NCBI GenBank assembly: GCA_039090855.1
Contig: CM077002.1
Coordinates: 82,588,194-82,652,193, forward strand
Reading direction: 5' to 3'
Length of the DNA stretch: 64,000 bases
DNA from: Macrothele yani
Lineage: Eukaryota; Arthropoda; Arachnida; Araneae; Macrothelidae
The translations under genes were made by a program, and so were the position numbers. Positions within the stretch are counted from its first letter, which is position 1, and every line of letters starts with the position of its first letter. Below, one piece after another: positions 21,437 through 32,799 of this stretch. The notes beneath the pieces are model-generated. The model did not search any database and was not told the origin of the DNA. It saw only the letters and a program-made list of their open reading frames with translations.

Positions 21437-23205
21437 CTTAATTATAAAACTATAAAACAGAAAATCCTTGTGTCTGCTGTTTGTCTGAAGCAGCAAACCT
21501 CTTGAACGCTGAACTCCGGCATCATGAAATTTAAACAGCTTATTAATGCTTGAATTTTTAGGTCAACACAACTATTTTCAGCTCTAAGTAGTTCTGTTCC
21601 TGAGTTATGAATTAAGTTTTGAGGTGATTAGACACCACATAAATGTATAGAAGGCGTAGTGTGTTTTACGTCACGTGTGATTAATGACAAGTATTTTTAA
21701 CACATTTTGTTCAGTCAGAGATTCTTATAATTGGGAAAGTGTTCTAACGTTGTGTATCCTCAACTCGTGTTAAATAACTCTCGAATGCTGAACTCTGGCA
21801 TCATGAAATTTGCACAGCTTATTAATACTGGAATTTTTAGGTCAAGCATTATTGCTGAGCTAAAAGAACAAAGAGTAAAAATTGAATGTTTGCTTGATAA
21901 TGTTTTTGGTCCGTTTGATTCCACAGATTCCATACATTCTGTACATTTTGTTGCTTTAACTCGACAAATATTTGTGACAGCAATGTCCAAAAGGAAGAGA
22001 CCAATTTTTAATCAAACTTGAATCAACACAAAATGCCGAACCAAGCAATCAGAAAAGCGAAGATGACAAGCATGTGAAGCGGACAAAACTCAACAAGCTG
22101 TTTGATGAAATGACGAAACTGTTGAGGAAAGAAATGCAACTTGTAGAACAATGATTGTGAACTGCTGCAAGATAAGGCAACACAACGAAACTGCTAAGGA
22201 AACAGAGGTGTGACTTGCTGAACAACGATTGCGAACTACTACGAGACAAAGCAATGAGACTGCTGAAATGATGAGCGAACACCGAACATCCAATCGCCTA
22301 CGAGCTTCAAACTTGAGAGCTATTAAAAGTGTGGAGCAGCGACAGCAACAAATTCAAAGTAATGCAATTGCTCATGAGAACCAAAGTTTGGCTGAAACTG
22401 TTGAAGCTCGCAGAAATCAACTCCAGCACGAGAGAATTCAACAAACATGGGAAAGCAAATGGCTATATTTGAAGGATGAAGCCTTCAATTATGATCCTGG
22501 ATGGGATTATTCAAACTTTCCTCTGATTGTCATTGGTAGCATCTCTTTGAAGTGCACTTTTTGTTATGCACTGAAGTTTGAAGGCGAGACACCGGTATTG
22601 TGCTGCTCCGGAGGAAAGATTTCATTGCCAGAGCTTCCAGAATTGCCAGAGCCATTGAAGAGCCTTATGAAAGGTGATCATCTAAAGTCAAAAGTATTTC
22701 TAAACCTGATCTGCAAATATAATTGCAGTTTTCAAATGACTTCATTTGGAACATCTGTGCCTGTGCCTCAGTCAACTGGATTCATGCCAATGTTATGTTT
22801 AAAATTCAAGGGCAAGTGTATCACAAGGTTGGCCCACTCTTACCACTGCCCAACATAATGTCAAATTTTCTAAATATTTACTTTCTTGGTGACAAAGAAA
22901 CTGAAGCGCAACAACGTTGTGCTGTGATTCCTGGCACCAACAAAAGTTTGATTGATTCCTTGCAAAAGATGCTGCACGAAAACAATCACTACATTCAGTA
23001 ATTCAAAATGGCACTGGATGATAATTCCAGTGAAAACCTGAAGATCATTATTAAGGCAGACAAGAAACCAGCACAAGGCCATGCATGTGTCTTTAATGCA
23101 CCGGTAGTCAATGAAGTTGTCATAATCATTGCTGGAAATGAGTTTGAAAAGCTCGATATTGTTTTGACTATGCATAGCAATGAAATATAAGGGAATATGA
23201 AATTA
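21437..23205 (+). mobile_element. Helitron 5' portion
   Basis: It begins with TC (TCTTAATTATAAAACTATAA), as Helitrons do, directly against the truncated RTE. A ~60-bp segment (GCTGAACTCYGGCATCATGA to GGAATTTTTAGGTCAA) is present twice, at about 21505-21565 and 21787-21845. Downstream lies the Helitron helicase-like N-terminal region. The 3' half, with the Rep and helicase core, CTRR end and terminal hairpin, is missing. The sequence runs into a TA tract and the tail of another RTE at about 23205. Confidence 0.75.
22229..23190 (+). pseudogene. Helitron replicase/helicase N-terminal region, frameshifted
   Basis: The Gln/Glu-rich repeated segment (RAIKSVEQRQQQIQSNAIAH) is followed by FNYDPGWDYSNFPLIVIGSI, KCTFCYALKFEGETPVLCCS with CX2C and CC pairs, then LPELPEPLKSLMKGDH and KSKVFLNLICKYN. 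After a frameshift come FKIQGQVYHKVGPLLPLPN and YFLGDKETEAQQRCAV. A stop and shift lead to SSENLKIIIKADKKPAQGHA and IAGNEFEKLDIVLTM. This is the Helitron-like N-terminal domain. The HUH nickase motifs and SF1 helicase walker boxes are not present, so no activity is expected. Confidence 0.8.
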
Positions 23206-23213
23206 ATATATAT

Positions 23214-24962
23214 ATCATCATCATCAACCATTATCAATCCACTGCTGGACGAAGATCTCCCCAAGTTTCCTCCACAACGGTCTGTCTTGTGCCAGTCTCC
23301 TCCATGTCACTCCTGCATACTTTCGAATTTCATCCACCCATCTCCCATGTGGTCTTCTTCTGGGTCTTTTCCTGTCCCTTGGAATCCAATCCAAAATTTT
23401 GGCTGTCCATCGGTGGTCTGTTTTTCTGGCAGTATGTCCAGCCCATTGCCATTTCAGGGATTTAACTCTGATCATGATGTCTTCCACTCTTGTCATTTTT
23501 CGGATCCACGAGTTCCTCTTTGTATCTCTCCTGGTTACACCAAGCATGCACCTCTCCATGCTGCTTTGAGTTGTCTGCAGCCTTTGTATGTCTCTTTTAG
23601 TTAAGGTCCATGTCTCTGCACCATACGTATGCATTGGAAGGATGCATTGATCAAATACTTTTTTTTTAAGACATAATGGCATATTGATCTTGAAAATTAT
23701 GCTGTTTCTTCCAAAAGCTCTACAGGCAAGTTTTGTACGGCGATTAATTTCTTCACCAATGTGACCCTCACTTGATATCTGCTGTCCAAGATAAACGTAC
23801 GTGTCTGTTATCTCCAGCTTTTCCCCATCGATTGATAAATCTTCATTTCTTGTAAAAGCATTGAACATCACTTTTGTCTTCTGAAAGTTCATTTTTAATC
23901 CCACTTCTTTACTCTTGTCAGCAAGTTCCTGTATCATACTCTGCAGCTCTGATGGGGTAGTTGCAAAAATGACTACGCCATCAGCAAAACGAAGGTGGGT
24001 TAGATACTCTCCTTAATCTTTATCCCTTTGTTTTCCCAGTTCAGTGATTGAAAGACATTTTCCAATGTGGCATTAAAGAGCTTCGGAGATATGGTGTCAC
24101 CTTGTCTCACTCCCTTTCCAATTTTTAAGTGTGTTGTATTTTCAAACAGCCGAATCTTTGCACTTGCATTTTCATAGATGTTTTTAATAATATTAATGTA
24201 TGCATCTTCAATACCGCAGAATTTCAGAGCCATTGTAACTGCTGATGGTTTCACCGAATCAAAGGCTTTTTAATAATCGATAAAAGCCATGCACAATGGA
24301 AGTTCATATTCCCTCGCTCTTTCAATTAGTTCTCTCAGTACGTGGATATGATCTATTGTGCTGTAGCCACTCCTGAATCCAGCTTGTTCTCTCAGTTGAG
24401 CCATGTCCAGTGTTACCTTCAAACGCTGTGAAAGAACTTTAGTGAAGATTTTATAAACCACTGATAGGAGGCTGATAGGTCTGTAGTTCCTGAGATCCTC
24501 AATGTCACCCTTTTTATGTAGCAGGATCACTGTAGCATTGTTCCAATCTTCAGGAATCTTCCCTTCATTAAGGCATCGAGTGAAAATTTGGGCGAGTACT
24601 GTTTCGATTTCTCCATTTGCTTCTTGTATGATGTCTATAGTAATTCCATCTTCTCCTGGAGCTTTTCCCCGCTTCATGTTCTTGATTGCATGTGCAACTT
24701 CTGCTGGGAGGACAGGAAGAACTCTGGTACTGGTACCTTTCATGATGTCTGGAGTACATGCATCATCCCTTTCATATAATTTGGAGTAGAAATCTTTCAC
24801 TCTTGTCAAAATTTCACCTCTATTTCTTGTTACAGAACCATCTTCTTTTCTCAGTGCCATAATCTGTTTTCTTCCCTTACTGAGATGTCCCTTTGCTATC
24901 TTTAGACTTTGGTTGTTTTTAATTGCTTTCCTCACTAGTTCACAGTTGAATTTCCTTACGTC
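23214..24962 (-). pseudogene. RTE-like LINE-A, 5'-truncated copy 2
   Basis: The 3' tail is (CAT)n after a TA tract at 23205. Minus-strand coding from 24962 to 23224 covers the reverse transcriptase: PEDWNNATVILLHKKGDIED, LRNYRPISLLSVVYKIFTK, QAGFRSGYSTIDHIHVLREL and CMAFIDY. An in-frame stop follows at 24270, where other copies have Glu. VRQGDTISPKLFNATLENVF follows. After a frameshift the C-terminal domain is QKTKVMFNAFTRNEDLSID to WRKLGEIFVQQWIDNG. The catalytic FADD box is damaged near 23985. The endonuclease is absent. Confidence 0.85.
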
Positions 24963-24984
24963 AATGACATCTATCCTCCAGGAC

Positions 24985-25252
24985 TAGTGCTTTGTGAAAC
25001 GGGATCTAAAGATCATGTGCATTTCCTTGATATGGACCTTCTTCCCCAAAATCAGGGTATCATTCTGGATCTTTTCGATAAGAGAACACATTTTAGTTTT
25101 GATACCAATGTTTTAAGTAGCTGGTACTCCAATGTTTCTAAACACGTACTTAGAAATATTATTATTTCCCAATTCATTAGAATCACAAGAATATGCAATA
25201 ATAATCAGTCCAATACCACAAAACAGTTAAAAATACTTTTTTCTTCTTTTTT
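24985..25252 (+). other. possible reverse-transcriptase-linked fragment of unknown family
   Basis: A 91-codon open frame carries DKRTHFSFDTNVLSSWYSNV and SQFIRITRICNNN. It is weakly reminiscent of the KRDDF.F...SNI...ISQLIR..R.C pattern near the end of some invertebrate reverse transcriptases. I cannot place the family with confidence. It abuts the 5' truncation of the RTE copy and could be the interrupted target of that insertion. Confidence 0.3.
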
Positions 25253-25895
25253 TAAAAAATAATTATCCGTTAAAATATTGTTTATTTCATTTCAAAAAAT
25301 TATGGACATCTTTTAATTCGGGAAAATCTTATAAAATCAGACTATGTAACATTCCTACCTTTTAAGCTTTGGACTAATTTTTCTTCGTGCCTCAATTGAA
25401 AATATCTTCCTCCGAGTCGCCCCGGAGCATTTAACCTAACATTTGCTGACATCCATTAAAACACGAAAACAATTACTTTTCGTTACAGTTTTTGTGAATT
25501 CCGACAGAGGTCGCCATGGGATATCGTGTGGTTGGTTTCAAAAATTCAAGCTATGTCTGGAAGTGGGTTCAGCGGCTGTTGGTATGTTTTTGCAAGATAT
25601 GGAGGGAATGTGTTAAGATCGAAGTTTAGATTTATTGGAGTTCAATGGAGTTGTTGTAGGTTTTAAAGTTATTTCATTTCAGGTAAGTTTTTTGTATTTC
25701 AGTTCTGTGTTGTTGGTTCAGGTGGGGAAGACCAGGTGTATAACACTAAAGTAAAAAAAATTTAACCCTTGTTTCGGAAATCACATATTTCAAAGACACC
25801 TGCATGAAACCTGAACCAGGGTTCGGGGGCCGGGGGAGTCTTTCCCTGATGAGTGGCTCCTGGTGCCCGACCCCAAGTGTTTAAAATTATTATTA

Positions 25896-25930
<35 letters not shown>

Positions 25931-26130
25931 TTTTTGTGTGTGTTGTATGTGAATTGTGAGAGTTTTGATTTTAGTTTGCGTGTGTTAATTTAGTGGGATT
26001 TAGGGATTTCTACTGGAAGTTCTTGGTTGAAGGTGTAGAGAGTTTGACATATACTCCACCAGTGGTTCTTGCTGCAGTGCGCAGTTCCCGGATGGGTAGG
26101 ACAACTTTGTAGTACACCTTTCAAATTTAT
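25253..26130. other. no gene; (ATT)n tract and possible LINE/SINE 3' tail
   Basis: Mostly unassigned AT-rich sequence. A GC-richer patch at 25800-25880 (CCAGGGTTCGGGGGCCGGGG, GAGTGGCTCCTGGTGCCCG) leads straight into a (ATT)n tract at about 25888-25930. That pattern is typical of the 3' end of a short retroposon, but no family is recognised. Confidence 0.4.
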
Positions 26131-26143
26131 ATATATATATATA

Positions 26144-26322
26144 TTCCAAGGGACAGGAAAAGACCCAGAAGAAGACCACATGGGAGATGGGTGGATGAAA
26201 TTCGAAAGTATGCAGGGGTGACATGGAGGAGACTGGCACAAGACAGACCGTTGTGGAGGAAACTTGGGGAGACCGTCGTCCAGCAGTGGATTGATAATGG
26301 TTGACAATGATGATGATGATGA
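26144..26322 (+). repeat. 179-bp 3' end of LINE-A in plus orientation
   Basis: It runs from TATTCCAAGGGACAGGAAAA to GGTTGACAATGATGATGATG, corresponding to the last ~55 codons plus the GAT-repeat tail of LINE-A. A TA tract (26130-26143) precedes it. It is immediately followed by a minus-strand LINE-A copy, so two pieces of the same family meet in opposite orientation. Confidence 0.9.
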
Positions 26323-27832
26323 TAAACATACGTATCTGTTATCTCCAGTTTTTCTCCATCAATCGATAAATCTTCATTTCTTGTAAAAGCATTGAACATC
26401 ACTTTTGTCTTCTGAAAGTTCATTTTTAATCCCACTTCTTTACTCTTGTCAGCAAGTTCCTGGATCATACTCTGCAGCTCTGATGGGGTAGTTGCAAAAA
26501 TGACTACGTCATCAGCAAAACGAAGGTGGGTTAGATAATCTCCATTAATCTTTATCCCTTTGTTTTCCCAGTTCAGTGATTAAAAGACATTTTCCAATGT
26601 GGCATTAAAGAGCTTCGGAGATATGGTGTCACCTTGTCTCACTCCCTTTCCAATTTTTAAGTGTGTTGTATTTTCAAACAGCCGAATCTTTGCACTTGCA
26701 TTTTCATAGATGTTATTAATAATATTAATGTATGCATCTTCAATACCGCAGGATTTCAGAGCCGTGGTAACTGCTGATGGTTTCACCGAATCAAAGGCCT
26801 TTTCATAATCGATAAAAGCCATGCACAATGGAAGTTCATATTCCCTCGCTCTTTCAATTAGTTCTCTCAGTACGTGGATATGATCTATTGTGCTGTAGCC
26901 ACTCCTGAATCCAGCTTGTTCTCTCGGTTGAGCCGTGTCCAGTGTTACCTTCAAGCGGTGTGAAAGAACTTTAGTGAAGATTTTATAAACCACTGATAGG
27001 AGGCTGATAGGTCTGTAGTTCCTGAGATCCTCAATGTCACCTTTTTTATGTAGCAGGATCATTGTAGCATTGTTCCAATCCTCAGGAATCTTCTCTTCAT
27101 TAAGGCATCGAGTGAAAATTTGGGCGAGTACTGTTTCGATTTCTCCACTTGCTTCTTGTATGATGTCTATAGTAATTCCATCTTCTCCTGGAGCTTTCCC
27201 CTGCTTCATGTTCTTGATTGCATGAGCAACTTCTGCTGGGAGGACTGGAAGAACTCTGGTACCTTTCATGATGTCTGGAGTACATGTATCATCCCTTTCA
27301 TATAATTTGGAGTAGAAATCTTTCACTCTTGTCAAAATTTCGCCTCTATTTCTTGTTATAGAACCATCTTCTTTTCTCAGAGCCATAATCTGTTTTCTTC
27401 CCTTACTGAGATGTCCCTTTGCTATCTTAAGGCTTTGGTTGTTTTCAATTGCTTTCCTCACTAGCTCACAGTTGAATTTCCTTACGTCTTCAGTGATACT
27501 TTTTCGTGTTGTCTTGCATAGCTCTATATATTCCACTTTGGAAGTCACATCTTCTTTAGTTGTCCTCATCTCTCTTCTTTTTTGCATCAACATTTTGGTT
27601 TTTCCTGATAATTTGTTCACATGCAACTTGTTCTTAGACCCAGCTAATTTTGTTGCTGTTTCCATTAGAGCTTTGGTTACTTTTCTGTTAACTTCCGAAA
27701 TATCCACTTCTTCCGATGTTAGGCCTTCTAAAGCAGAGAATCTGTTCTTCAGTTCTAACTTGAAAGTATTATGGTGTTTTTTAAGGTTGGTTATGTCAAT
27801 ACATTTTGTTTGTCTTATGAGCTTGCCACGTT
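26323..27832 (-). pseudogene. RTE-like LINE-A copy 3, lacking its 3' end
   Basis: The minus-strand frame from about 27832 encodes the linker (VNRKVTKALMETATKLAGSK, KLSGKTKMLMQKRREMRTTK) and the reverse transcriptase up to FNATLENVF, where CAA has become TAA at 26580. The same frame then continues through QKTKVMFNAFTRNEDLSID to DTYVY at 26323. The remaining ~230 codons and the tail are missing, replaced by the opposing 179-bp fragment. The endonuclease is also missing. Only one nonsense change lies in 500 codons, so this copy is relatively young. Confidence 0.85.
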
Positions 27833-27895
27833 ATATATACCAGAATCTAAATCTCAGACAAAACCAAGTAGTAAAGCTAGTAATCAATGCATAAT

Positions 27896-28860
27896 GAGAG
27901 TACTCCCTCGTTCTTTCAATTAGTTCTCTCAGTACATGGATATAATCTATGGTTATGGTGTTGTAGCCACTCTTGAATTTTGGTTGAGCCATTGTTCTCT
28001 TGGTTGAGGCATGTCCAATGTTACCTTCAAGCGATGTGAAAGAACCTTTGTGAAGATTTTATAAACCACTGAAAGGAGGCTGATGGGCCTGTAGTTCCTG
28101 AGGTTCTCGATGTCACGTTGTTTATGTAGCAGGATCATTGTAGCATTGTTCCAATCCTTAGGTATCTTTCCTTCATTGAGACATCTAGTGAAAAGTTGGG
28201 CGAGTGTAGTTTCTATTTCTCCACTTCCTTCTCGTATAATGTCTACAGTAATTCCATTTTCTCCTATAGCTCTTCCCCATTTCATGTTTTTAATTGCATG
28301 TGTAACTTCTGCCAGGAGGACTGGTGCAACTTTGGTACTGGTACCTTTCTTAATGACAGGAATAGTTGTATAATCTCTTTCATATAGTTTTGTATAGAAA
28401 TCTTTCACTCTTGTCAACATTTCACCTCTATTTCTTGTTACAGAACCATCTTCTTTTCTCAGTGCCATAATCTGTTTCTTCCCTTATTGAGACGTCCCTT
28501 TGTTTTCTTCAGGCTTTGATTATTTTCAGTTGCTGTTCTCACTAGATCATAATTGAATTTCCTTATGTCTTCAATGATACTTTTCCAAACTGTCTTGCAT
28601 AGCTGTATAATCTGTATATTCCACTTTGGAAGTTAACTTTTCTTTCTTTGCTCTCATCTCCCATCTCTTTTGCACCAGCATGTTTGTTTTTCCTTATACT
28701 TTATTCATATGCAACTTATTTTTAGTGCCACTTATTTTTGTTGTCATTTCCATAAGAGCCTTGGTTAGTGTTTTGATAACTTTAGGAATGTCCACTTCTT
28801 CTGATGTTAGACCTTCTAGAACAGAAAATCAGTTCCTTTGTTCCAACTTGAAGGTACAAG
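27896..28860 (-). pseudogene. RTE-like LINE-A copy 4, reverse transcriptase part, split by a hAT
   Basis: Minus strand: the linker region near 28560-28850 (diverged), then RKQIMALRKEDGSVTRNRGE from fingers sequence, DWNNATMILLHKQRDIENLR and NYRPISLLSVVYKIFTKVLS. The 3' half, including the FADD box and C-terminal domain, is absent. The copy is more diverged than copies 2, 3 and 5. The 5' part continues beyond the hAT at 31574. Confidence 0.8.
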
Positions 28861-31573
28861 CAGTGGCGGCTTTTCAGGTGAAGTAGGTGAAGTGCCTCTT
28901 CACCTATTTTACTCAAAATAAAGTTTTATTCAGTATTTTTTTATAATATATTCTTTTTTGCCTTTATTCAGTTCCAAAATACTCAAAATTTTGAATAGAT
29001 ATTAATTCACATGGCGCGCTCAATACGGAAAACAAATCCTTATACGCAAAACACTGCAAGTGAAGAGCCGAAATGAGAATGCTTGGAAGTCTGCAGTTTT
29101 CCGCCGAGTTGCCATGGTAACCGTGACGTTACCCTCCCCAATCTGCTTGCTCAACTGAAGTGTTTCAGCTTCACGCACCTTACCTCTGCATCTTTCAGTT
29201 TTTGAACGTAAAGTCGTGAGAGATCACGGTGGAGTGGGCTGACTACCAGGCTACCATGCAATTTGCTAGGGCTTTTTTCCCTTGTAATTCTGTGGTACAT
29301 TATTTTCCGAAAGGAATTTGTTCTTTCGTGCTTTGTGATTATTTGCTGAAAGCTTTAACTGATATGGTTTGTGTACAATTTAACTGATAGTGATAGTTTT
29401 TAATATGCATCCTGTGGACGACATTGTTTGTAATTTATTGCAAACTCCATTTACTCTGTGGAAAGATGAAGATGAAAGAGACATTTTGCTTCAAGGACGA
29501 CCAACGGATTCACTGACAATTGTTGCCAAGAACAAAATCAAGAAGAGCGGTAAATCTAACAATATTAATTTTAAAAATTGTTGGTTTACTGAATATGAAT
29601 AGATTTGCAGCACTTCTGTGTTAATTTTTTTTTTTTTTTTGGCCCTGCTTACTTTTTAGTAATAAACATTCGGCCTGGAATAAAGATGGATTCTCAGATT
29701 TATTAAGCTTAACACGGTCACTTCATAAACATCGTGATTCTAGCGAACACCTAAAATGCGGATTAATATTAAGGAATTTCGAAAAAATTCAAAACACCAT
29801 TGCCGATGCCCTGAGGAAGAATGCTAGGCTTTTGAAAACGCATTTTAACGAAAACGTTCGTTTAAATAGACTTTTCTTGCAGATAGTGATTAATGCAGTA
29901 TTAGTCTATACTGTATTTGAGCAAACAAGAACTAACATTCCATGGCCAGGACGAAAGCATGGGCTCGATAAATCGTGGAAATTTCATTGAATTACTTTCA
30001 TTGATGATATGAAGAAGTTCTTTAGAAATTAAAAATCAATACAAAAGGATAAAAAACTATTCAAAATGAATTAATTGAATGCATTTCTGAATATATAAAT
30101 GATCACGTCAAAAATTAAATAATTTTTTATTGTTGATTCGGAAGGTGTATTGGTTGAGGGGTTTTTGGGTTTCCATGATGTGAATGAAGATAGAACGTCA
30201 GCTTTATACAAAATGCTAAACAAAATTTTGGAACAGTTTGATTACCAACACAAATAAATTGGACAATGTTACGATGGGGCAAGTATAATGTCTGGACACT
30301 TAAATGGGCTACAGAAAAAAGTCAAATATAAAGCCTCTCAAGCTGTTTTCGTTCAATGCTTAGTTCATCGTTTGAATCTTGTATTACACCAGAGTGTTTC
30401 GAAAATTTCTAAGTGTCGAATACTTTTTGCAAGCTTCAGTGGAATTGCTTCGTTTGTTCACCATTCTGCGAAGCGGTCTTATACACTTATATCAATAACC
30501 GAAAGATGCAGACCAACCATAACAGAAACTCGATGGTTCTCCACTTTGAAATTAGTAAGTGTAGTTGTTGAAGATTGGGATAAATTGAAGGAAGTGTTCG
30601 GATTTCTGACGAATAGCGAATAATCAGACAAAAAATCAATTCATCTTGCCATGGGGTTTTTGAATGATATGAACACTTTCGAATTTACATTTTTGGCTCC
30701 ACCGATCTATTATTTGAACTTTTGAAGAAAAAATAAGGAACAATAACTAAACATAAACTACTGTGTAACTCAAATTAAAAAAAAAAAAAAACTCGTGAAA
30801 TTTTGAGCCATAAAAGGAGCGATGAGTTATTTGAAACACAGTTTGGAAAAGCTAGCAAAATCACAGAAATAAGCACAGGAATATGCTTCTCTTACACAGG
30901 AAACAATTTTTCAAAATTATAAACAGTTGTATTTTGAAATTTTGGACCATATTCTTATGGAAATGGATATAAGATTTCAAGACTGTAAGAAACTTCAATT
31001 TGTCTGACTTGCTGACACAACCAAATTCGAATAATTTAATGCATGTTTTCCCACTCGCGCTCTTGAAAATCTGCATTTTTACGGAAACATATTTACTAAA
31101 CACCAGCGCCTTAAAAATGAACTGAGCCTTGTATATGCCGATGAAAAATTGAGGAATATATTGACTCAAGAACTCCTTTGAGTGCTTCACGGAGACAAAG
31201 ACATGTTTACAGAAGATTATAAATTGGTTTTCCTCAGTTTAACAATGACATCTGCAAGTGTGCCAGTGAAAAGAAGTTTTCTTAAAAGAATACAAACTTG
31301 CTCAAGAAACACTAGTTCCCAAGATAGACTTGCTTCTCTGGCAAATATTTCTATTCAGGAAGACATTTTATTGATGCTCACGAAGAAACAACCATCTAAC
31401 CATCTTATGACGACATAATCGACAAATTTGCAGCTTTAAGAGGAAGAAAAATTGATTTAATATACAAAAAATAAGTAAGTCCTCATTAAGGGATTTTCAT
31501 TGTAGGCAGTATATATCTTTTCATACTGCTCTTGTACCTCTTCACCTATTTTTCCAACCACGAGCCACCACTG
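28861..31573 (+). mobile_element. 2.7-kb hAT transposon with perfect 8-bp target duplication
   Basis: GGTACAAG stands immediately before the element (28853-28860) and after it (31574-31581), an exact 8-bp duplication as hAT elements make. Termini CAGTGGCGGCTTTTCAGGTG and, from the right end inward, CAGTGGTGGCTCGTGGTTGG are imperfect inverted repeats. CTTCACCTATTTT motifs lie inside both ends. Removing it joins the two halves of LINE-A copy 4. Confidence 0.95.
29390..31418 (+). pseudogene. hAT transposase, ZMYM1/DUF4371-like, degenerate
   Basis: A truncated N-terminal start is followed by an MYM/TTF-type zinc region remnant with NINFKNCWFTEYE. Then come SLTRSLHKHRDSSEHLKC (DUF4371 approach), RLFLQIVINAVLVYTVFEQT and IVDSEGVLVEGFL near 30130. 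Next are GQCYDGASIMSGHLNGLQKK with the conserved Asp, and VQCLVHRLNLVLHQS. FASFSGIASFVHHSAKRSY and ETRWFSTLKLVSVVVEDWDK follow. The C-terminal dimerisation block is at 31240-31400 (TSASVPVKRSFLKRIQTCSR, SQDRLASLANISI). Numerous stops and frameshifts inactivate it. Confidence 0.8.
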
Positions 31574-32705
31574 GGTACAAGTTGTATTATGATGATTTTT
31601 AAGGTTGGTCTTATATCAATACATTTTGTTTGATTTATGAGCTTGCCACATTCCGGTTTAGTGTTGAGGTGCATTTTACATTTCACCATTCTATAGTCAC
31701 TACCTGTGTTGAACCTGTTTAGCACACTGCAGTCTTTGATGATGAATTTCTTGTTACACATAATAAAATCAATTTCACTGTCATCCCATTGTGATGTCTC
31801 CATGTCAATTTCCTATGTGTTTTTTTTTTTTTTTTTCTTGAAAAAGGAGTTCATGATGAAAAACCTTTCTGCCTGTGCATACTGTACAGGAGTATTTCCA
31901 TGCTGGTTTCTGTTGCAGTGATGAATTTACCTACCTAAGTTTTCATTCTAATATTGTTGCCCTGTTTTCACATTGAAATCACCCATAATCATCTTCAAGT
32001 GCTGCTTGCCCTTGTTATTTATATGCCAAATTCTCTTGTAAAATTCAATTTCTTCTTCAGAATGACTTGTGGTGGGTGTGTAAGCTTGAATAATCTGAGT
32101 CTGGTATCTTTTTGAGAGTTGGATAACGAGTCGTGCAGCTCTGTCTGAGGAACTCTCAACTTTGATAAATTTATTCTTCAATTTCTTGTTTCTTATAAAT
32201 ACACCACTAGTTCTGCCAGTATCTGTTGCACATTAGTAGAAGGATGTCCAATTTTCAGTTCAATGAGATCCTCTGCTATCCTTTTCTTCTTACCTCACTT
32301 AGCCTGATGATGTCTCATTTGTTCTTTGTAGTTCCTCTTCTAATTCAAGGAGCCTTGAATTAGGAGATAGAGATAGTCCTTTGAACTTAGCCAAGGTTAG
32401 CATCAGATGGCAGCCTAGCCCGGTCCTCTGGTGATTCTTAGCACCCTCTGCCTTCGTGTTGCACTGGCCTCTGCCTTGGCCAGTACATTCCAGCTGCCTG
32501 GGACTGAGGGCGCCAAGTTTTCAGTTTAAAGTCATCTTGGAGGAGTTTCATTACGCTGGCCAAAATGCTTGGTGAGTGTGGGATAGCGTTTCCTCTTATC
32601 CCGGTGATATAGTTATACCGCTATGTGGTGGTCGTAAGAGCCCTTTTAGTAGGAACAAGATTCAACACAAGGCGTGGTTGACATTTGTCAAGGAAAGACA
32701 AAAAT
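31574..32705 (-). pseudogene. RTE-like LINE-A copy 4, endonuclease part and 5' end
   Basis: This is the minus-strand continuation of copy 4 beyond the hAT. It shows SEIDFIMCNKKFIIKDCSVL, NTGSDYRMVKCKMHLNTK, IMGDFNVKTGQQ, SSSDRAARLVIQLSKRYQ and TQIIQAYTPTTSHSEEEIEF, all from the apurinic-like endonuclease. The catalytic GDFN and SEIDF motifs survive; GSDHR reads GSDYR. The first ~70 codons and the 5' leader (to about 32705) are diverged but align with the full-length copy at 38600-38950. Confidence 0.85.
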
Positions 32706-32799
32706 ATGTTTTCGCCATAGGCCAAATATATTTAAAATATGTTTTATATATTTGTGCATCACAAACATATAAACCTATGTTTACATATATATATATATA

